Origin: Chakrabartyella piscis
GTDB taxonomy: Bacteria; Bacillota; Clostridia; Lachnospirales; Anaerotignaceae
Length of the DNA stretch: 64,000 bases
Assembly (NCBI GenBank): GCA_030067835.1
Contig: CP092441.1
Coordinates: 2,418,001-2,482,000 of the forward strand
Direction of reading: 5' to 3'
Part shown: piece by piece, positions 32,371 through 40,987 of the stretch
Numbering within the stretch: the first letter of the stretch is position 1
Layout of the letters: each line of letters begins with the position of its first letter
Translations under genes and position numbers: made by a program
Notes under the pieces: generated by a model
Told to the model about the DNA's origin: nothing
The model's input: the letters and a program-made list of their open reading frames with translations, nothing else
The model's database searches: none

Positions 32371-33225
32371 ATGTTTCCCATCGTGAATAAAAAAGAGCTG
32401 AACTCCAACGTAACACTCTTGGAAATCGAAGCTCCTTTCATCGCAAAAAAAGCACAAGCTGGTCAATTCATCATTTTTCGTGTAGATGAATTCAGCGAAC
32501 GTGTTCCTCTTACCATTGCTGATTATGATAGAGAAAAAGGCACCATCACCATCATCTTTCAAAAAGTAGGTTTGTCTACACAACTTCTTGGTGCAAAAGA
32601 AATTGGTGAATCCATCTTGGATTTTGTTGGCCCTCTTGGCGTTGCAACTGAATACGACAACATGAAGAAAGTGGCTGTTGTAGGTGGTGGCGTTGGTTGT
32701 GCCATTGCATATCCACAAGCAAAAGCTTTGCACAGTATGGGTGTTGAAGTGGATGTCATCGCTGGCTTTAGAAACGAAGATATTGTTATTTTGGAAGAAG
32801 AAATGAAGGCTGTTTCCACAAACTTCTATTTGATGACCGATGATGGTACTGCTGGTGAAAAGGGCTTTGTAACCAACAAGCTCAAAGAACTTGTGGATGC
32901 TGGCAACCAATATGATGCTGTTATCGCAATTGGTCCTGTTCCAATGATGAAATTTGTCTGTTTGACCACAAAACCTTATGACATCAAAACCATTGTTAGC
33001 CTCAATCCCATTATGATTGATGGTACTGGTATGTGTGGTGGTTGTCGTGTTACCGTTGGTGGCGAAATCAAGTTTGCTTGTGTGGATGGCCCTGACTTTG
33101 ATGGTCATTTGGTTGATTTTGATGAGCTCATGAACCGTAATTCTGTTTACAAAGCAAGAGAAGCAGAATTGACACGTGACCATGCTTGTCGTATGGATAA
33201 ATTGGCAAAAGATTTGATTCAATAA
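32371..33225 (+). CDS. nfnA: NfnA: ferredoxin-NADP+ reductase subunit alpha
   Basis: A 284-residue flavin/iron-sulfur reductase of the dihydroorotate dehydrogenase electron-transfer family. The FAD-binding barrel covers residues 1-95 (VNKKELNSNVTLLEIEAPF, ERVPLTIADYD). The NAD-binding fold follows (KKVAVVGGGVGCAIAYPQAK), then a [2Fe-2S] cysteine set MCGGCRV ... FACVDGP. Paired with NfnB it couples NADH and reduced ferredoxin to NADPH by electron bifurcation. The ATG at 32371 follows AAAGG by 10 nt. The second subunit starts 15 nt downstream. Confidence 0.9.
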   Translation: MFPIVNKKELNSNVTLLEIEAPFIAKKAQAGQFIIFRVDEFSERVPLTIADYDREKGTITIIFQKVGLSTQLLGAKEIGESILDFVGPLGVATEYDNMKKVAVVGGGVGCAIAYPQAKALHSMGVEVDVIAGFRNEDIVILEEEMKAVSTNFYLMTDDGTAGEKGFVTNKLKELVDAGNQYDAVIAIGPVPMMKFVCLTTKPYDIKTIVSLNPIMIDGTGMCGGCRVTVGGEIKFACVDGPDFDGHLVDFDELMNRNSVYKAREAELTRDHACRMDKLAKDLIQ

Positions 33226-33240
33226 GGGGGATTTTGTATC

Positions 33241-34632
33241 ATGGCAAATATGAGTTTGGAAAAAATCAAGATGCCCGAACAGGCACCTGACATAAGAAAC
33301 AAAAATTTCGAAGAAGTGGCTATGGGTTATACTGCTGAAATGGCTATGGAAGAAGCAACACGTTGCCTCAATTGCAAACACAAACCATGTATTTCTGGTT
33401 GTCCAGTGAATGTACGTATTCCTGAGTTTATCACAGAAGTGGCAAAGGGCGATTTCTTGGAAGCATATCGTGTGATCACTTCCACCAATGCATTGCCTGC
33501 TGTTTGTGGTCGTGTTTGTCCACAAGAAACACAATGTGAGCAAAAATGTGTGCGTGCCATCAAAGGGGAAGCTGTTGCAATTGGACGTTTGGAACGTTTT
33601 GTTGCTGACTGGTATATGGCAAATGTGGAAGAAAAGAAAGAGATGCCTGCTCAAAATGGTAAAACCGTTGCAGTCATTGGTTCTGGTCCATCTAGCTTGG
33701 CTTGTGCTGGCGATTTGGCAAAACAAGGTTATTCAGTGACCATGTACGAAGCATTCCATCAAGCTGGTGGTGTATTGGTGTATGGGATTCCTGAATTCCG
33801 TTTGCCAAAATCCATTGTACAAAAAGAAATTGATGGTTTGGCTGAATTGGGTGTAAAAATTGCAACCAATATGGTTATTGGGAAAGTTTTGTCTGTAGAT
33901 GAATTGATGGATGATATGGGATTTGATGCTGTGTTTATCGGTACTGGTGCTGGCTTGCCATCCTTCATGGGTATTCCTGGTGAAGCATTGGTTGGTGTAT
34001 ATTCCGCAAATGAATACCTCACTCGTATCAACTTGATGAAAGCTTACATATCTGAATACGATACACCCATTCGCAATAGCAAAGGTGTTGCTGTTGTTGG
34101 TGGTGGTAATGTTGCTATGGATGCTGCTAGATGTGCAAAACGTTTGGGTGCTGAAAATGTGTACATTGTATATAGACGTTCTGAAGCAGAAATGCCTGCT
34201 CGTTTGGAAGAAGTCCACCATGCAAAAGAAGAAGGTATTGAATTCAACTTGCTTTGCAATCCAGTACAAGTTTTAGATGATGGCAATGGTCAAGCTTGTG
34301 GTTTGGAATGTTTGCGTATGGAATTGGGTGAACCAGATGCAAGTGGTAGACGTAGACCTGTTGCTGTGGAAGGTTCCAATTTCGTTGTAGATGTAGACAC
34401 AGTGGTTATGTCCATTGGTACATCTCCAAACCCTTTGATTAGAAGCACAACCAAAGGCTTAGAAACCAATAGAAAAGGTTGTTTCGTGGTCAATGAAGAA
34501 ACCAACCAAACCACCAGAGAAGGTATCTATGCAGGCGGTGACGCTGTTACAGGTGCTGCTACTGTTATTTTGGCTATGGGTGCTGGAAAGACTGCTGCTG
34601 CTGCCATTGACGAGTATTTGCAAAATAAATAA
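33241..34632 (+). CDS. nfnB: NfnB: NADPH-dependent glutamate-synthase-like subunit
   Basis: A 463-residue protein, usually annotated GltA, homologous to the small subunit of glutamate synthase. Two N-terminal [4Fe-4S] cysteine sets (CLNCKHKPCISGCP and CGRVCPQETQCEQKC) precede an FAD motif VAVIGSGPSSLACAGDLAK, an NADPH fold GVAVVGGGNVAMDAARCAKR and the C-terminal YAGGDAVTGAATVILAMGAG. With no glutamate synthase large subunit nearby and NfnA just upstream, the NfnAB transhydrogenase role is most likely. AAGGGGG lies before the ATG. Confidence 0.92.
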   Translation: MANMSLEKIKMPEQAPDIRNKNFEEVAMGYTAEMAMEEATRCLNCKHKPCISGCPVNVRIPEFITEVAKGDFLEAYRVITSTNALPAVCGRVCPQETQCEQKCVRAIKGEAVAIGRLERFVADWYMANVEEKKEMPAQNGKTVAVIGSGPSSLACAGDLAKQGYSVTMYEAFHQAGGVLVYGIPEFRLPKSIVQKEIDGLAELGVKIATNMVIGKVLSVDELMDDMGFDAVFIGTGAGLPSFMGIPGEALVGVYSANEYLTRINLMKAYISEYDTPIRNSKGVAVVGGGNVAMDAARCAKRLGAENVYIVYRRSEAEMPARLEEVHHAKEEGIEFNLLCNPVQVLDDGNGQACGLECLRMELGEPDASGRRRPVAVEGSNFVVDVDTVVMSIGTSPNPLIRSTTKGLETNRKGCFVVNEETNQTTREGIYAGGDAVTGAATVILAMGAGKTAAAAIDEYLQNK

Positions 34633-34641
34633 ATAGATATG

Positions 34642-34678
34642 ACAAAGGAGTGAAACCACAATGGAATCACTCCTTTGT
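34642..34678 (+). other. Stem-loop after nfnB
   Basis: ACAAAGGAGTGA and TCACTCCTTTGT form a perfect 12-bp stem with a 13-nt loop just after the nfnB stop. No T-run follows, so it may protect the 3' end of the mRNA rather than terminate. Confidence 0.55.
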
Positions 34679-34692
34679 GGTGGGATGAAAAC

Positions 34693-34716
34693 GGGCGACC
34701 ACTGGTCGCCCCTACA
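34693..34716. repeat. Dispersed CCCTACA palindrome
   Basis: GGGCGACCACTGGTCGCCC followed by CTACA. It is identical to the copy at 59854-59879 and belongs to the host family described at 59699. Confidence 0.85.
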
Positions 34717-34730
34717 AAAATCAATATATT

Positions 34731-34934
34731 TTATGATTCTCCTATAAACTCCGCAATATCTTCCAATTTACATCCCAATACAGTGCATAGCTTATTCAAT
34801 GTTTTGGTTTCCATATTTTCATTGGCTTTCAATCTACGAATGGTTTTGCTATCAATTCCACATTTTTCTCTTAATTGATAAGTAGTAACCCCTTTTTCTT
34901 CCATAGTAACCCATAATCTATCAAAAATAATCAT
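34731..34934 (-). CDS. XRE-family helix-turn-helix regulator
   Basis: A 67-residue Cro/CI-type protein that is essentially one HTH domain: MIIFDRLWVTMEEKGVTTYQ, the recognition region KCGIDSKTIRRLKANENM, and ETKTLNKLCTVLGCKLEDIA. It probably represses its own gene and the divergent gene at 35032. Its ribosome binding site GAGGGGG overlaps one arm of the inverted repeat 34937-34946/34966-34975. The ATG at 34934 is preferred to an upstream GTG-type start. Confidence 0.88.
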   Translation of the reverse strand: MIIFDRLWVTMEEKGVTTYQLREKCGIDSKTIRRLKANENMETKTLNKLCTVLGCKLEDIAEFIGES

Positions 34935-34936
34935 AG

Positions 34937-34977
34937 TATAACCCCCTCTTGACAAGTTTCATTATGGGGGTTATAAT
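34937..34977 (+). promoter_or_regulatory. Perfect consensus promoter with inverted-repeat operator
   Basis: TTGACA (34949-34954), a 17-nt spacer and TATAAT (34972-34977) drive the plus-strand gene at 35032. TATAACCCCC (34937-34946) and GGGGGTTATA (34966-34975) are perfect inverted arms bracketing the -35 and overlapping the -10, a likely operator for the divergent XRE protein. Confidence 0.8.
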
Positions 34978-35031
34978 CTACGATATTAAGGGGATATATT
35001 CCCCATATTTAGATTATTTTAGGAGGTGTCT

Positions 35032-35277
35032 ATGGACTTATACAAAGAAATTCTCACACAAATTCTAGAACAAGAAGAAATACGCATTTGTTTCCCCAAT
35101 CTACAATTAGATGCAAATAAACTTATTGAGTCTGCTAGTTACCAAGCTTTGCAAAAAATCAAACTGATTTTAGAAAATGACTATTTAGAAGATAATGAAT
35201 GTTTTGAGCAAATCGAACAAATTCTTTTGGTATTTGAACATCTAGGAAGTAGTTGCAAAAATCGACATGACTTTTGA
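35032..35277 (+). CDS. Small acidic protein divergent from the XRE regulator
   Basis: An 81-residue acidic, helical protein (MDLYKEILTQILEQEEIRIC ... KLILENDYLEDNECFEQIEQ). I do not recognise a family. AGGAGG lies 5 nt before the ATG at 35032. It has a consensus promoter under probable control of the XRE protein. Length and pairing would allow a toxin-antitoxin or conserved regulator-target role, but neither can be shown. Confidence 0.65.
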   Translation: MDLYKEILTQILEQEEIRICFPNLQLDANKLIESASYQALQKIKLILENDYLEDNECFEQIEQILLVFEHLGSSCKNRHDF

Positions 35278-35292
35278 TTTTCAGATGAAAAA

Positions 35293-35410
35293 GGGCGTAC
35301 ACACAGGTACGCCCCTACAATACCTATTTTCAAAACAGGAGACGTAACGTCTCCCCTACAGGTGCAAATACAAACTATGTGACAATGTAGGGGCGATTCA
35401 CGAATCAACC
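35293..35410. repeat. Cluster of three dispersed palindromes
   Basis: GGGCGTAC-ACACAG-GTACGCCC-CTACA (35293-35318), GGAGACGTAACGTCTCC-CCTACA (35338-35360) and, inverted, TGTAG-GGGCGATTCACGAATCAACC (35386-35410). All belong to the host CCCTACA family and differ in arm sequence. Confidence 0.85.
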
Positions 35411-35457
35411 GCAAACAAAAAATGGGTAGACACGAAATCCACCCATTCAAGTCATTC

Positions 35458-36726
35458 TTATTCTACTGATTTTGCACCAAACTCTGCCTCTTCAGCAGTG
35501 AATCCATCTTCCAGCAAACGGGCTACCATTTCTTCTGTGGTAAACTCGTTATAATCTGACCATTCAGATGCTGCTTTTGCTGCTTGTGCATTCCAATCCA
35601 CATCTTCCAAATCGCTCATAGCATATGCAATTTCTTCTGCTGTGAACATCTTTGTTGTCAAATCATCTTCCAAGTATGCCAAGGAACAACCCATATATGT
35701 TAGGTTTTCATCCACAACTTTCTTTGCTTGTGCCATCCAGTCAAAGTCTACCAAAGATTCCATTGCATAGGCAATTTCTTCTGTTGTAAAGCCACCTTCT
35801 TCCAATATCAATTGCACACCTTCTTTGGAACAATACCAATAGTCTACATATTGTGTTGCAACCTTTGCTGCCTGTGCATTCCAATCCACCTCAATCAAAT
35901 CCATAGCATATGCCACTTGTTCTGGTGTAAACAAATACATTTGCTCCAATTGCAATGCCAAGCTAGATTTGGAATTGCTGCCATAATTCAACAAAGAATC
36001 TGCTGCCATTTTTGCTTGTGCATTCCAATCCACTACACCCAATTGTTCCATTGCATAGGTGATTTCTTCATCAGTAAATTCTCGCATTTTCAAAGTTTCC
36101 ATAAGACCTGCTTTTGAAGTGCCACCCATTTCCAATGTGCTTTGTGCTGCCTGTACCACAACTTCCAACCAATCCACAGCAACTGTATCCATTGCATAGG
36201 CAATTTCGTCTTCTGTGAACAAGTAATAACTACGCATATCTTCTTCAATCATTGGTTGAGAATAGCCACCAAATGCTATGGTTTCTTCCAACACAATCAC
36301 TGCTTGGTTGTTCCAATCCATGTCAATGGTATCCAATGCATAAGCAATTTCTTCTTCTGTAAACCGATAGTCACCCAGTGCTTTTTCTAAGCCAGCTTTG
36401 GAATACATGGAATATTGCACACATTCATAGGCAACTGCCACCACTTGATCCATCCAATCCATTTCCAAACGTGCTAAAGTTTCTGCAATTTCTTCTTCTG
36501 TGAAGCCATTGTTTGCCATTTCTTGTTCCAGACCCGCTTTGGAGCACCAATAGCTTTCCATATACTCCTCTACAAAATGCATTGCTTCTGTTTTTTCTAT
36601 TGCAACAGGCAATTCTCCTACTGCTTCTTCTTGCACACCAGAAGAACATGCTGTCATGCCAAAACAAAGTGCCACACCAAGCATACCCACACAAATATAT
36701 GTTTGCAATCTTTTTTTCTGTTTCAT
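35458..36726 (-). CDS. Lipoprotein with eight Ltp-type repeats
   Basis: A 422-residue lipoprotein. The signal peptide MKQKKRLQTYICVGMLGVAL ends in the lipobox GMTAC. After a short linker come eight copies of a ~48-residue Ltp module (host cell surface-exposed lipoprotein domain), each ending FTxEEIAYAMxxxxxDW. The last lacks the DW. Phage TP-J34 Ltp, built from such modules, blocks phage DNA injection; here the role is unknown. AGAGG lies 6 nt before the ATG at 36726. The frame stays open for 79 more codons only because it runs through the neighbour's repeats. Confidence 0.85.
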   Translation of the reverse strand: MKQKKRLQTYICVGMLGVALCFGMTACSSGVQEEAVGELPVAIEKTEAMHFVEEYMESYWCSKAGLEQEMANNGFTEEEIAETLARLEMDWMDQVVAVAYECVQYSMYSKAGLEKALGDYRFTEEEIAYALDTIDMDWNNQAVIVLEETIAFGGYSQPMIEEDMRSYYLFTEDEIAYAMDTVAVDWLEVVVQAAQSTLEMGGTSKAGLMETLKMREFTDEEITYAMEQLGVVDWNAQAKMAADSLLNYGSNSKSSLALQLEQMYLFTPEQVAYAMDLIEVDWNAQAAKVATQYVDYWYCSKEGVQLILEEGGFTTEEIAYAMESLVDFDWMAQAKKVVDENLTYMGCSLAYLEDDLTTKMFTAEEIAYAMSDLEDVDWNAQAAKAASEWSDYNEFTTEEMVARLLEDGFTAEEAEFGAKSVE

Positions 36727-36761
36727 ACCCATCCTCTTTTCCAAATGTATCCCCTTTTCAC

Positions 36762-38033
36762 TCAATATCCAACAGCTGCCAAACCATAGGCAACTTCTTC
36801 CGCTGTAAAGCCTGCCCATTCCATTTGTTGTTGCAAATTGGACTTGGAATAGGAGCCATATTTCATGGCATCTTTTGCATAAAGGGATGCTTGTTCCATC
36901 CAATCCACATTCCCTAAAGATTCCATTGCATAGGTAATTTCTTCTTCTGTATAGCCTTCCCATTCCATATCATCTATAATTCCTTGTTTGGAAGCAACCC
37001 AATATTTTACAGCATCCTTTGCATAGGAAGCAGCTTGCTTCATCCAGTCCACATCAGCTAAAGACTCCATTGCATAGGCAATTTCTTCTTCTGTGAAACC
37101 ATAGTATTCCATTTCTTCTTGCACGCCTACTTTGGAATACCCCCAATATTTCACACAATCCTTTGCATAGGAGACTGCTTGTTCTTTCCAATCCATATCC
37201 TCCAAAGATTCCATTGCATAGGCAATTTCTTCTGCTGTAAAGCCATTGTATTCCAATTCTTCTTTGGTTCCTGCAACAGAATAGCCCCAATTTTCTATAC
37301 AATACTGCGCATACAAAACTGCTTGCTCCATCCAATCCACATCCACCAAAGATTCCATTGCATAGGCAATTTCATCCGCTGTAAACTCTGCCCATTTCAA
37401 ATCTTCCAAAACACCAGCCTTGGAATAATAATAGGTTTCTACATCTGCCTGCGCATAAAAAACAGCTTCTTCCATCCAATCCACATCCAAATGTTCCATT
37501 GCATATGCAATTTCATCTGCTGTGAACCCATCATATTCCAATTCTTCAATCAAAGACTGTTTGGAATAGCACCAATTGCCAAGACTATATTCTGCTCTAC
37601 CCAAAGCATTTTTTTCACCAATGGTTTGAGATTCATCTTCTTTCACTTCTTCTACTTCTTCTGTAATTTCCATTTGTTTTGTGCCACCAGATGCTTCTTC
37701 ATATGATGAAATAAAGGATTCTGTAAAGGAAATTGCAAAAGCAGGAATAAATCCAATGCCAAATAAAATCCAGCACACAAAAATAATGGTTAAAATAATT
37801 TTCTTCACAAAACCATAGGATTTCTTTTTGATCCACATAAAGGGAATCCCCACAATGGGTACCAAAATCAACAATAGCCACACAGCAAAGCCCTTATCAT
37901 ACCATTTTGTGCCTTTATGCTCATCCATCAAATATTCATTGTAACCTTCTTTATATTCATAATCTTCTTTATATTTATAATCTTCTTTATATTTATAACC
38001 TTCTTTATACTCATGTTCCTCTTTATGTTCCAT
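36762..38033 (-). CDS. Membrane protein with six Ltp-type repeats
   Basis: A 423-residue protein. A low-complexity start of Lys/Glu/Tyr repeats (KEGYKYKEDYKYKEDYEYKE) is followed by two membrane spans (FAVWLLLILVPIVGIPFMWI and IILTIIFVCWILFGIGFIPA). A linker and six Ltp modules follow, ending FTADEIAYAM or close variants, with a conserved DW after each. The modules are probably outside the cell. TGGAGG lies 8 nt before the ATG at 38033. It follows the racemase gene by 15 nt and precedes the lipoprotein paralogue by 35 nt. Confidence 0.85.
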   Translation of the reverse strand: MEHKEEHEYKEGYKYKEDYKYKEDYEYKEGYNEYLMDEHKGTKWYDKGFAVWLLLILVPIVGIPFMWIKKKSYGFVKKIILTIIFVCWILFGIGFIPAFAISFTESFISSYEEASGGTKQMEITEEVEEVKEDESQTIGEKNALGRAEYSLGNWCYSKQSLIEELEYDGFTADEIAYAMEHLDVDWMEEAVFYAQADVETYYYSKAGVLEDLKWAEFTADEIAYAMESLVDVDWMEQAVLYAQYCIENWGYSVAGTKEELEYNGFTAEEIAYAMESLEDMDWKEQAVSYAKDCVKYWGYSKVGVQEEMEYYGFTEEEIAYAMESLADVDWMKQAASYAKDAVKYWVASKQGIIDDMEWEGYTEEEITYAMESLGNVDWMEQASLYAKDAMKYGSYSKSNLQQQMEWAGFTAEEVAYGLAAVGY

Positions 38034-38048
38034 AAGGATATCCTCCAT

Positions 38049-38864
38049 TTATAGATATACAGTCCCCTTTGCCACAACGAATACATTGCCTTTCATTTGC
38101 ACCTTTGCAATACATCCATCCACAACTTCCACAGATGCGCCCATAACACCCCCTGGTTGTCTGCATTCTATGGACATAGATTCCCCTTTGTCCATAGCCA
38201 AATAGGCGCCTACAGCTGATGTACCGCTGCCACAGCCACCTTCCCACACAAGAGAACTCCCTTGTACACACACCAAAGGGTCTAAGGTTTTGTTTTTTGC
38301 ATCCCAAATCATAACACCAAAGGCTTCTGGCATAGCATCTGTCCATTCTTTTGTTGCAGACTCTGCCATCTCTTTCCAATTGTTGCCCCATACTTCTTTT
38401 TCGACAACAACATGAGAAATCCCTTCAAAACCAACCACAGGAAATGTATATTTTGTATTTTTTAATGAAAATGTTCTTTTTTCTACAAACAAAGGCAATG
38501 GCATATCCACCAAACCAGAAAAGCCCTTTTCCAATTTGGTCATTTGACAATTCACCAATTCCTTTGTACCAATGACCTCCACAGACAACATTTCCACACC
38601 ACCCACAGGCAAGTTTTTCTGTTCCAATATATAGGCAGCCAAAGATAGAGTTGCATTGCCACAAAATTCTCCACCCATCATACGCAAACATGCAGCTGCT
38701 TTTGGATTGGTTGGTGTTTGTATGAATCCCGCTTGCTCTGCAAAAAGACTTCCATAAGAAATGAGTTGTTCTCCAATTTCTCGTTGCAAAGCTTCTGCAA
38801 CTGGTGTTTCCACCAAAATGGTCATATTTTCAGTTGGATTGCATTTGATAAATGATAGTTCCAT
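38049..38864 (-). CDS. DapF-like cofactor-independent amino-acid racemase/epimerase
   Basis: A 271-residue two-domain protein of the diaminopimelate epimerase fold. The two catalytic cysteines lie in MMGGEFCGNATLSLAAY and WEGGCGSGTSAVGAYLA, at equivalent places in each half. Sequence elsewhere is far from true DapF (no typical N-terminus), so it may act on another amino acid, as the histidine racemase CntK does. It leads an operon with two Ltp-repeat surface proteins; a functional tie is not obvious. GGAGG precedes the ATG. Confidence 0.8.
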   Translation of the reverse strand: MELSFIKCNPTENMTILVETPVAEALQREIGEQLISYGSLFAEQAGFIQTPTNPKAAACLRMMGGEFCGNATLSLAAYILEQKNLPVGGVEMLSVEVIGTKELVNCQMTKLEKGFSGLVDMPLPLFVEKRTFSLKNTKYTFPVVGFEGISHVVVEKEVWGNNWKEMAESATKEWTDAMPEAFGVMIWDAKNKTLDPLVCVQGSSLVWEGGCGSGTSAVGAYLAMDKGESMSIECRQPGGVMGASVEVVDGCIAKVQMKGNVFVVAKGTVYL

Positions 38865-38890
38865 ATTTCCTCCAAAATACTACAAAATTC

Positions 38891-39003
38891 GGTACAGTCA
38901 AGACTGTCCCCTACAAAATAATACAAAAAAGTCTGTCATCCTGAGTGCAACGAAGGATCTTCTCTTTTGTTATAAAAGATTCTTCGGCTCCACCTCAAAA
39001 TGA
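38891..39003. repeat. Two dispersed host repeats
   Basis: GGTACAGTC-AA-GACTGTCCC-CTACA (38891-38915) belongs to the CCCTACA family. The stretch 38937-39003 (TGTCATCCTGAGTGCAACGA through AAGATTCTTCGGCTCC to ATGACAG) is a second, larger dispersed repeat with inverted ends, also seen near 43668 and within 50042-50095. Confidence 0.8.
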
Positions 39004-39029
39004 CAGCCCTATTGACATTTACATAAAAA

Positions 39030-39791
39030 TTATTGTTGGAAGCGACCAAGGAATGCTTTGGTACGTTCCATTTGTGGATGGTTGATGACATCTTCTGGAT
39101 TGCCTTCTTCCACAATAACACCACCATCCATAAAGATGATATGGTTGGAAACATCCCTTGCAAATGACATTTCATGGGTTACAATTACCATTGTCATATG
39201 CTCTGCTGCCAAGTCTTTGATGACCTTCAAAATTTCACCTGTCAGCTCTGGATCCAAAGCAGATGTTGGTTCATCGAAGAACAAAATTTTCGGTTTCATT
39301 GCCAATGCACGAGCAATGGACACACGTTGTTGTTGCCCTCCAGACAATTGATATGGATATGCATCTTCTTTGTCTGCAAGCCCCATTTTCTCCAACAAAA
39401 CACGTGCTTCTGCATAGACTTCTGCTTTGTTGCGTTTGCCAATGAGAATCGGTGCTTCTGTAATGTTACGCATCACAGAATAGTGTGGGAATAGGTTGAA
39501 ATTCTGGAACACAAGTCCAAAATGTTTTTTGATTGCTTTGAGTTCTGCTGGTGTACCATATTGTGCTTTCCCTTCTGCATCCATCTTTGTGGCATAGTCA
39601 CCCAAATAAATCAAGTCGCCACCATCCATGGTTTCCAGTAAGGTTGCACATCTGAGCAATGTGGATTTACCAGAACCTGATGGTCCAATGATGGACACCA
39701 CCTGTCCTTCAGAAACAGAAAGAGAAATGTCTTTCAAAACTTCATTATCGCCAAAACTTTTATTGCAATGATTGATTTCCAATACCTTCAT
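39030..39791 (-). CDS. Polar amino-acid ABC transporter ATP-binding protein
   Basis: A 253-residue ABC ATPase of the GlnQ/ArtM type. Walker A is [13 protein letters not shown], the Q-loop lies at [14 protein letters not shown], the signature is [15 protein letters not shown], Walker B is [13 protein letters not shown] and the H-loop is [12 protein letters not shown]. It energises the permease at 40002. GGAGG precedes the ATG. The 210 nt between the two genes hold a repeat, not a gene. The substrate is a polar amino acid by family; cystine, glutamine or arginine cannot be told apart. Confidence 0.92.
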   Translation of the reverse strand: MKVLEINHCNKSFGDNEVLKDISLSVSEGQVVSIIGPSGSGKSTLLRCATLLETMDGGDLIYLGDYATKMDAEGKAQYGTPAELKAIKKHFGLVFQNFNLFPHYSVMRNITEAPILIGKRNKAEVYAEARVLLEKMGLADKEDAYPYQLSGGQQQRVSIARALAMKPKILFFDEPTSALDPELTGEILKVIKDLAAEHMTMVIVTHEMSFARDVSNHIIFMDGGVIVEEGNPEDVINHPQMERTKAFLGRFQQ

Positions 39792-40001
39792 ATATACTCC
39801 TCCTGATTTCGAGTTATCTATAACAATTCAAACCCATCAAAACCCATCCTTTCTTTTGATTTTAGCGTCGCAGACTTAAATCCGCAGTCGGAATTTACTT
39901 CCGATGAGGACAAAAGTGATTTCTAGGTGCTTTGTAAAAGCACTTGCACGAGGAAATCGTCTTTTATACCTATGTCTACAACTCAAAATCCTGATTTTGA
40001 G
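39792..40001. repeat. Repeat-like spacer inside the ABC operon
   Basis: No gene. AACTCAAAATC-CTG-GATTTTGAGTT is a strong hairpin near 39981-40004, and its half AACTCGAAATC recurs near 39810 in minus orientation. Between them lie smaller hairpins (GCAGACTTAAATCCGC, GTGCTTTGTAAAAGCAC). It resembles a dispersed structured repeat. Confidence 0.5.
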
Positions 40002-40676
40002 TTAACGGTAATAATCCAAACGTTTTTCTACTTTTTCCATTACAATTGCCACAATACCATTGAAAATAAAGTAGAATAAGCCTGCTACAAACAAAGGAAC
40101 AATTGTGGTTTGTGCCGCTGCAATTTGTTTTGCCAAAGTAAACATTTCTGTGTAGTTCAAAACGAATGCCATTGCAGTATCCTTAACCAAAGTGATGGTT
40201 TCATTGGTCACTGGTGGTATGATACGTTTGATCATTTGAGGGAATACAATTTTGAAGAAGGTTTGGGATTTGCTATAGCCCAAAACAGATGCTGCTTCGT
40301 ATTGACCCACAGGTATGGATTCGATACCTGAACGATAAATTTCTGCAAAGTATGCTGCATAGTTGATGGAGAAGCCCAAAACAACAGCAACAAAGCGATA
40401 TGTTCTTGGCATACTGATACCAAACACATAGTATGGTCCAAAATAAACCACCAACAATTGGAGCATCAAAGGTGTACCACGCAAAACGGAAATATAAATT
40501 TTAGCCAATAATTGCAATGGTTTGAATTTGCCAATACCCCATTTGCTCATACGTCCAAAGGCTACAATCAAGCCAAGTGGCATAGAAAATAGCAAAGTCA
40601 AAACAAAAATCAAAAGGGAAGCACTCATACCACTTGCCAATTGTTGTACAATGCTCATTAGTTCTGCTGTTGTCAT
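40002..40676 (-). CDS. Polar amino-acid ABC transporter permease
   Basis: A 224-residue permease with about five membrane spans (GMSASLLIFVLTLLFSMPLG, AVVLGFSINYAAYFAEIYRS, TIVPLFVAGLFYFIFNG). The His/Glu/Gln-type motif is ARxxRGTPLMLQL-like (ISVLRGTPLMLQLLVVY), and the EAA loop reads EAASVLGYSKSQTFFKIVFP. GAGGA lies 7 nt before the ATG at 40676; the longer frame upstream reads through a dispersed palindrome. It works with the binding protein at 40988 and the ATPase at 39030. Confidence 0.92.
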   Translation of the reverse strand: MTTAELMSIVQQLASGMSASLLIFVLTLLFSMPLGLIVAFGRMSKWGIGKFKPLQLLAKIYISVLRGTPLMLQLLVVYFGPYYVFGISMPRTYRFVAVVLGFSINYAAYFAEIYRSGIESIPVGQYEAASVLGYSKSQTFFKIVFPQMIKRIIPPVTNETITLVKDTAMAFVLNYTEMFTLAKQIAAAQTTIVPLFVAGLFYFIFNGIVAIVMEKVEKRLDYYR

Positions 40677-40987
40677 AAAATCTTCCTCTCTACTGTAAAC
40701 ATTCATTATAGGCGAAACATAATGGTTTGAATATGCGGGTGGGCATGGAAACCCACCCCTACAAAACCCCATAAAATATATATTCGTAAAATTGCGAATT
40801 ACGATATGATGTGGGCATCATACTCTACAAGCCACCATTGGTTTGTATCAAATTACCATTCAAGCAATTATGTTTCACCTATCCATTTCAAAAATCTATC
40901 TTTCCAAATACGCAGAAAATGTAGGGGTTGATGCATGTCACATCTACCCCTACTTTATTATTTTCTTACATAAAATTTATTTTGAAC
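40677..40987. other. Intergenic spacer with dispersed palindromes
   Basis: No gene in 311 bp. It holds GTGGGCATGGAAACCCACCCCTACA (about 40737-40763) and GTAGGGGTTGATG...CATCTACCCCTAC (about 40920-40955), both of the host palindrome family. A small ATTCGTAAAATTGCGAAT hairpin lies near 40783. Confidence 0.7.

Noticed and set aside
32344-33726. 460-residue frame antisense to nfnA/nfnB
   Set aside because: Composition is Cys/His/Phe/Thr-rich nonsense, a shadow of the real genes on the other strand.
36727-36963. 79-codon upstream extension of the second Ltp lipoprotein
   Set aside because: It is the neighbour's repeats read in another frame; the lipoprotein signal peptide starts at 36726.
35458-38033. 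Regular repeats that might suggest a CRISPR array
   Set aside because: The repeats are in-frame coding modules of about 145 nt without unique spacers.
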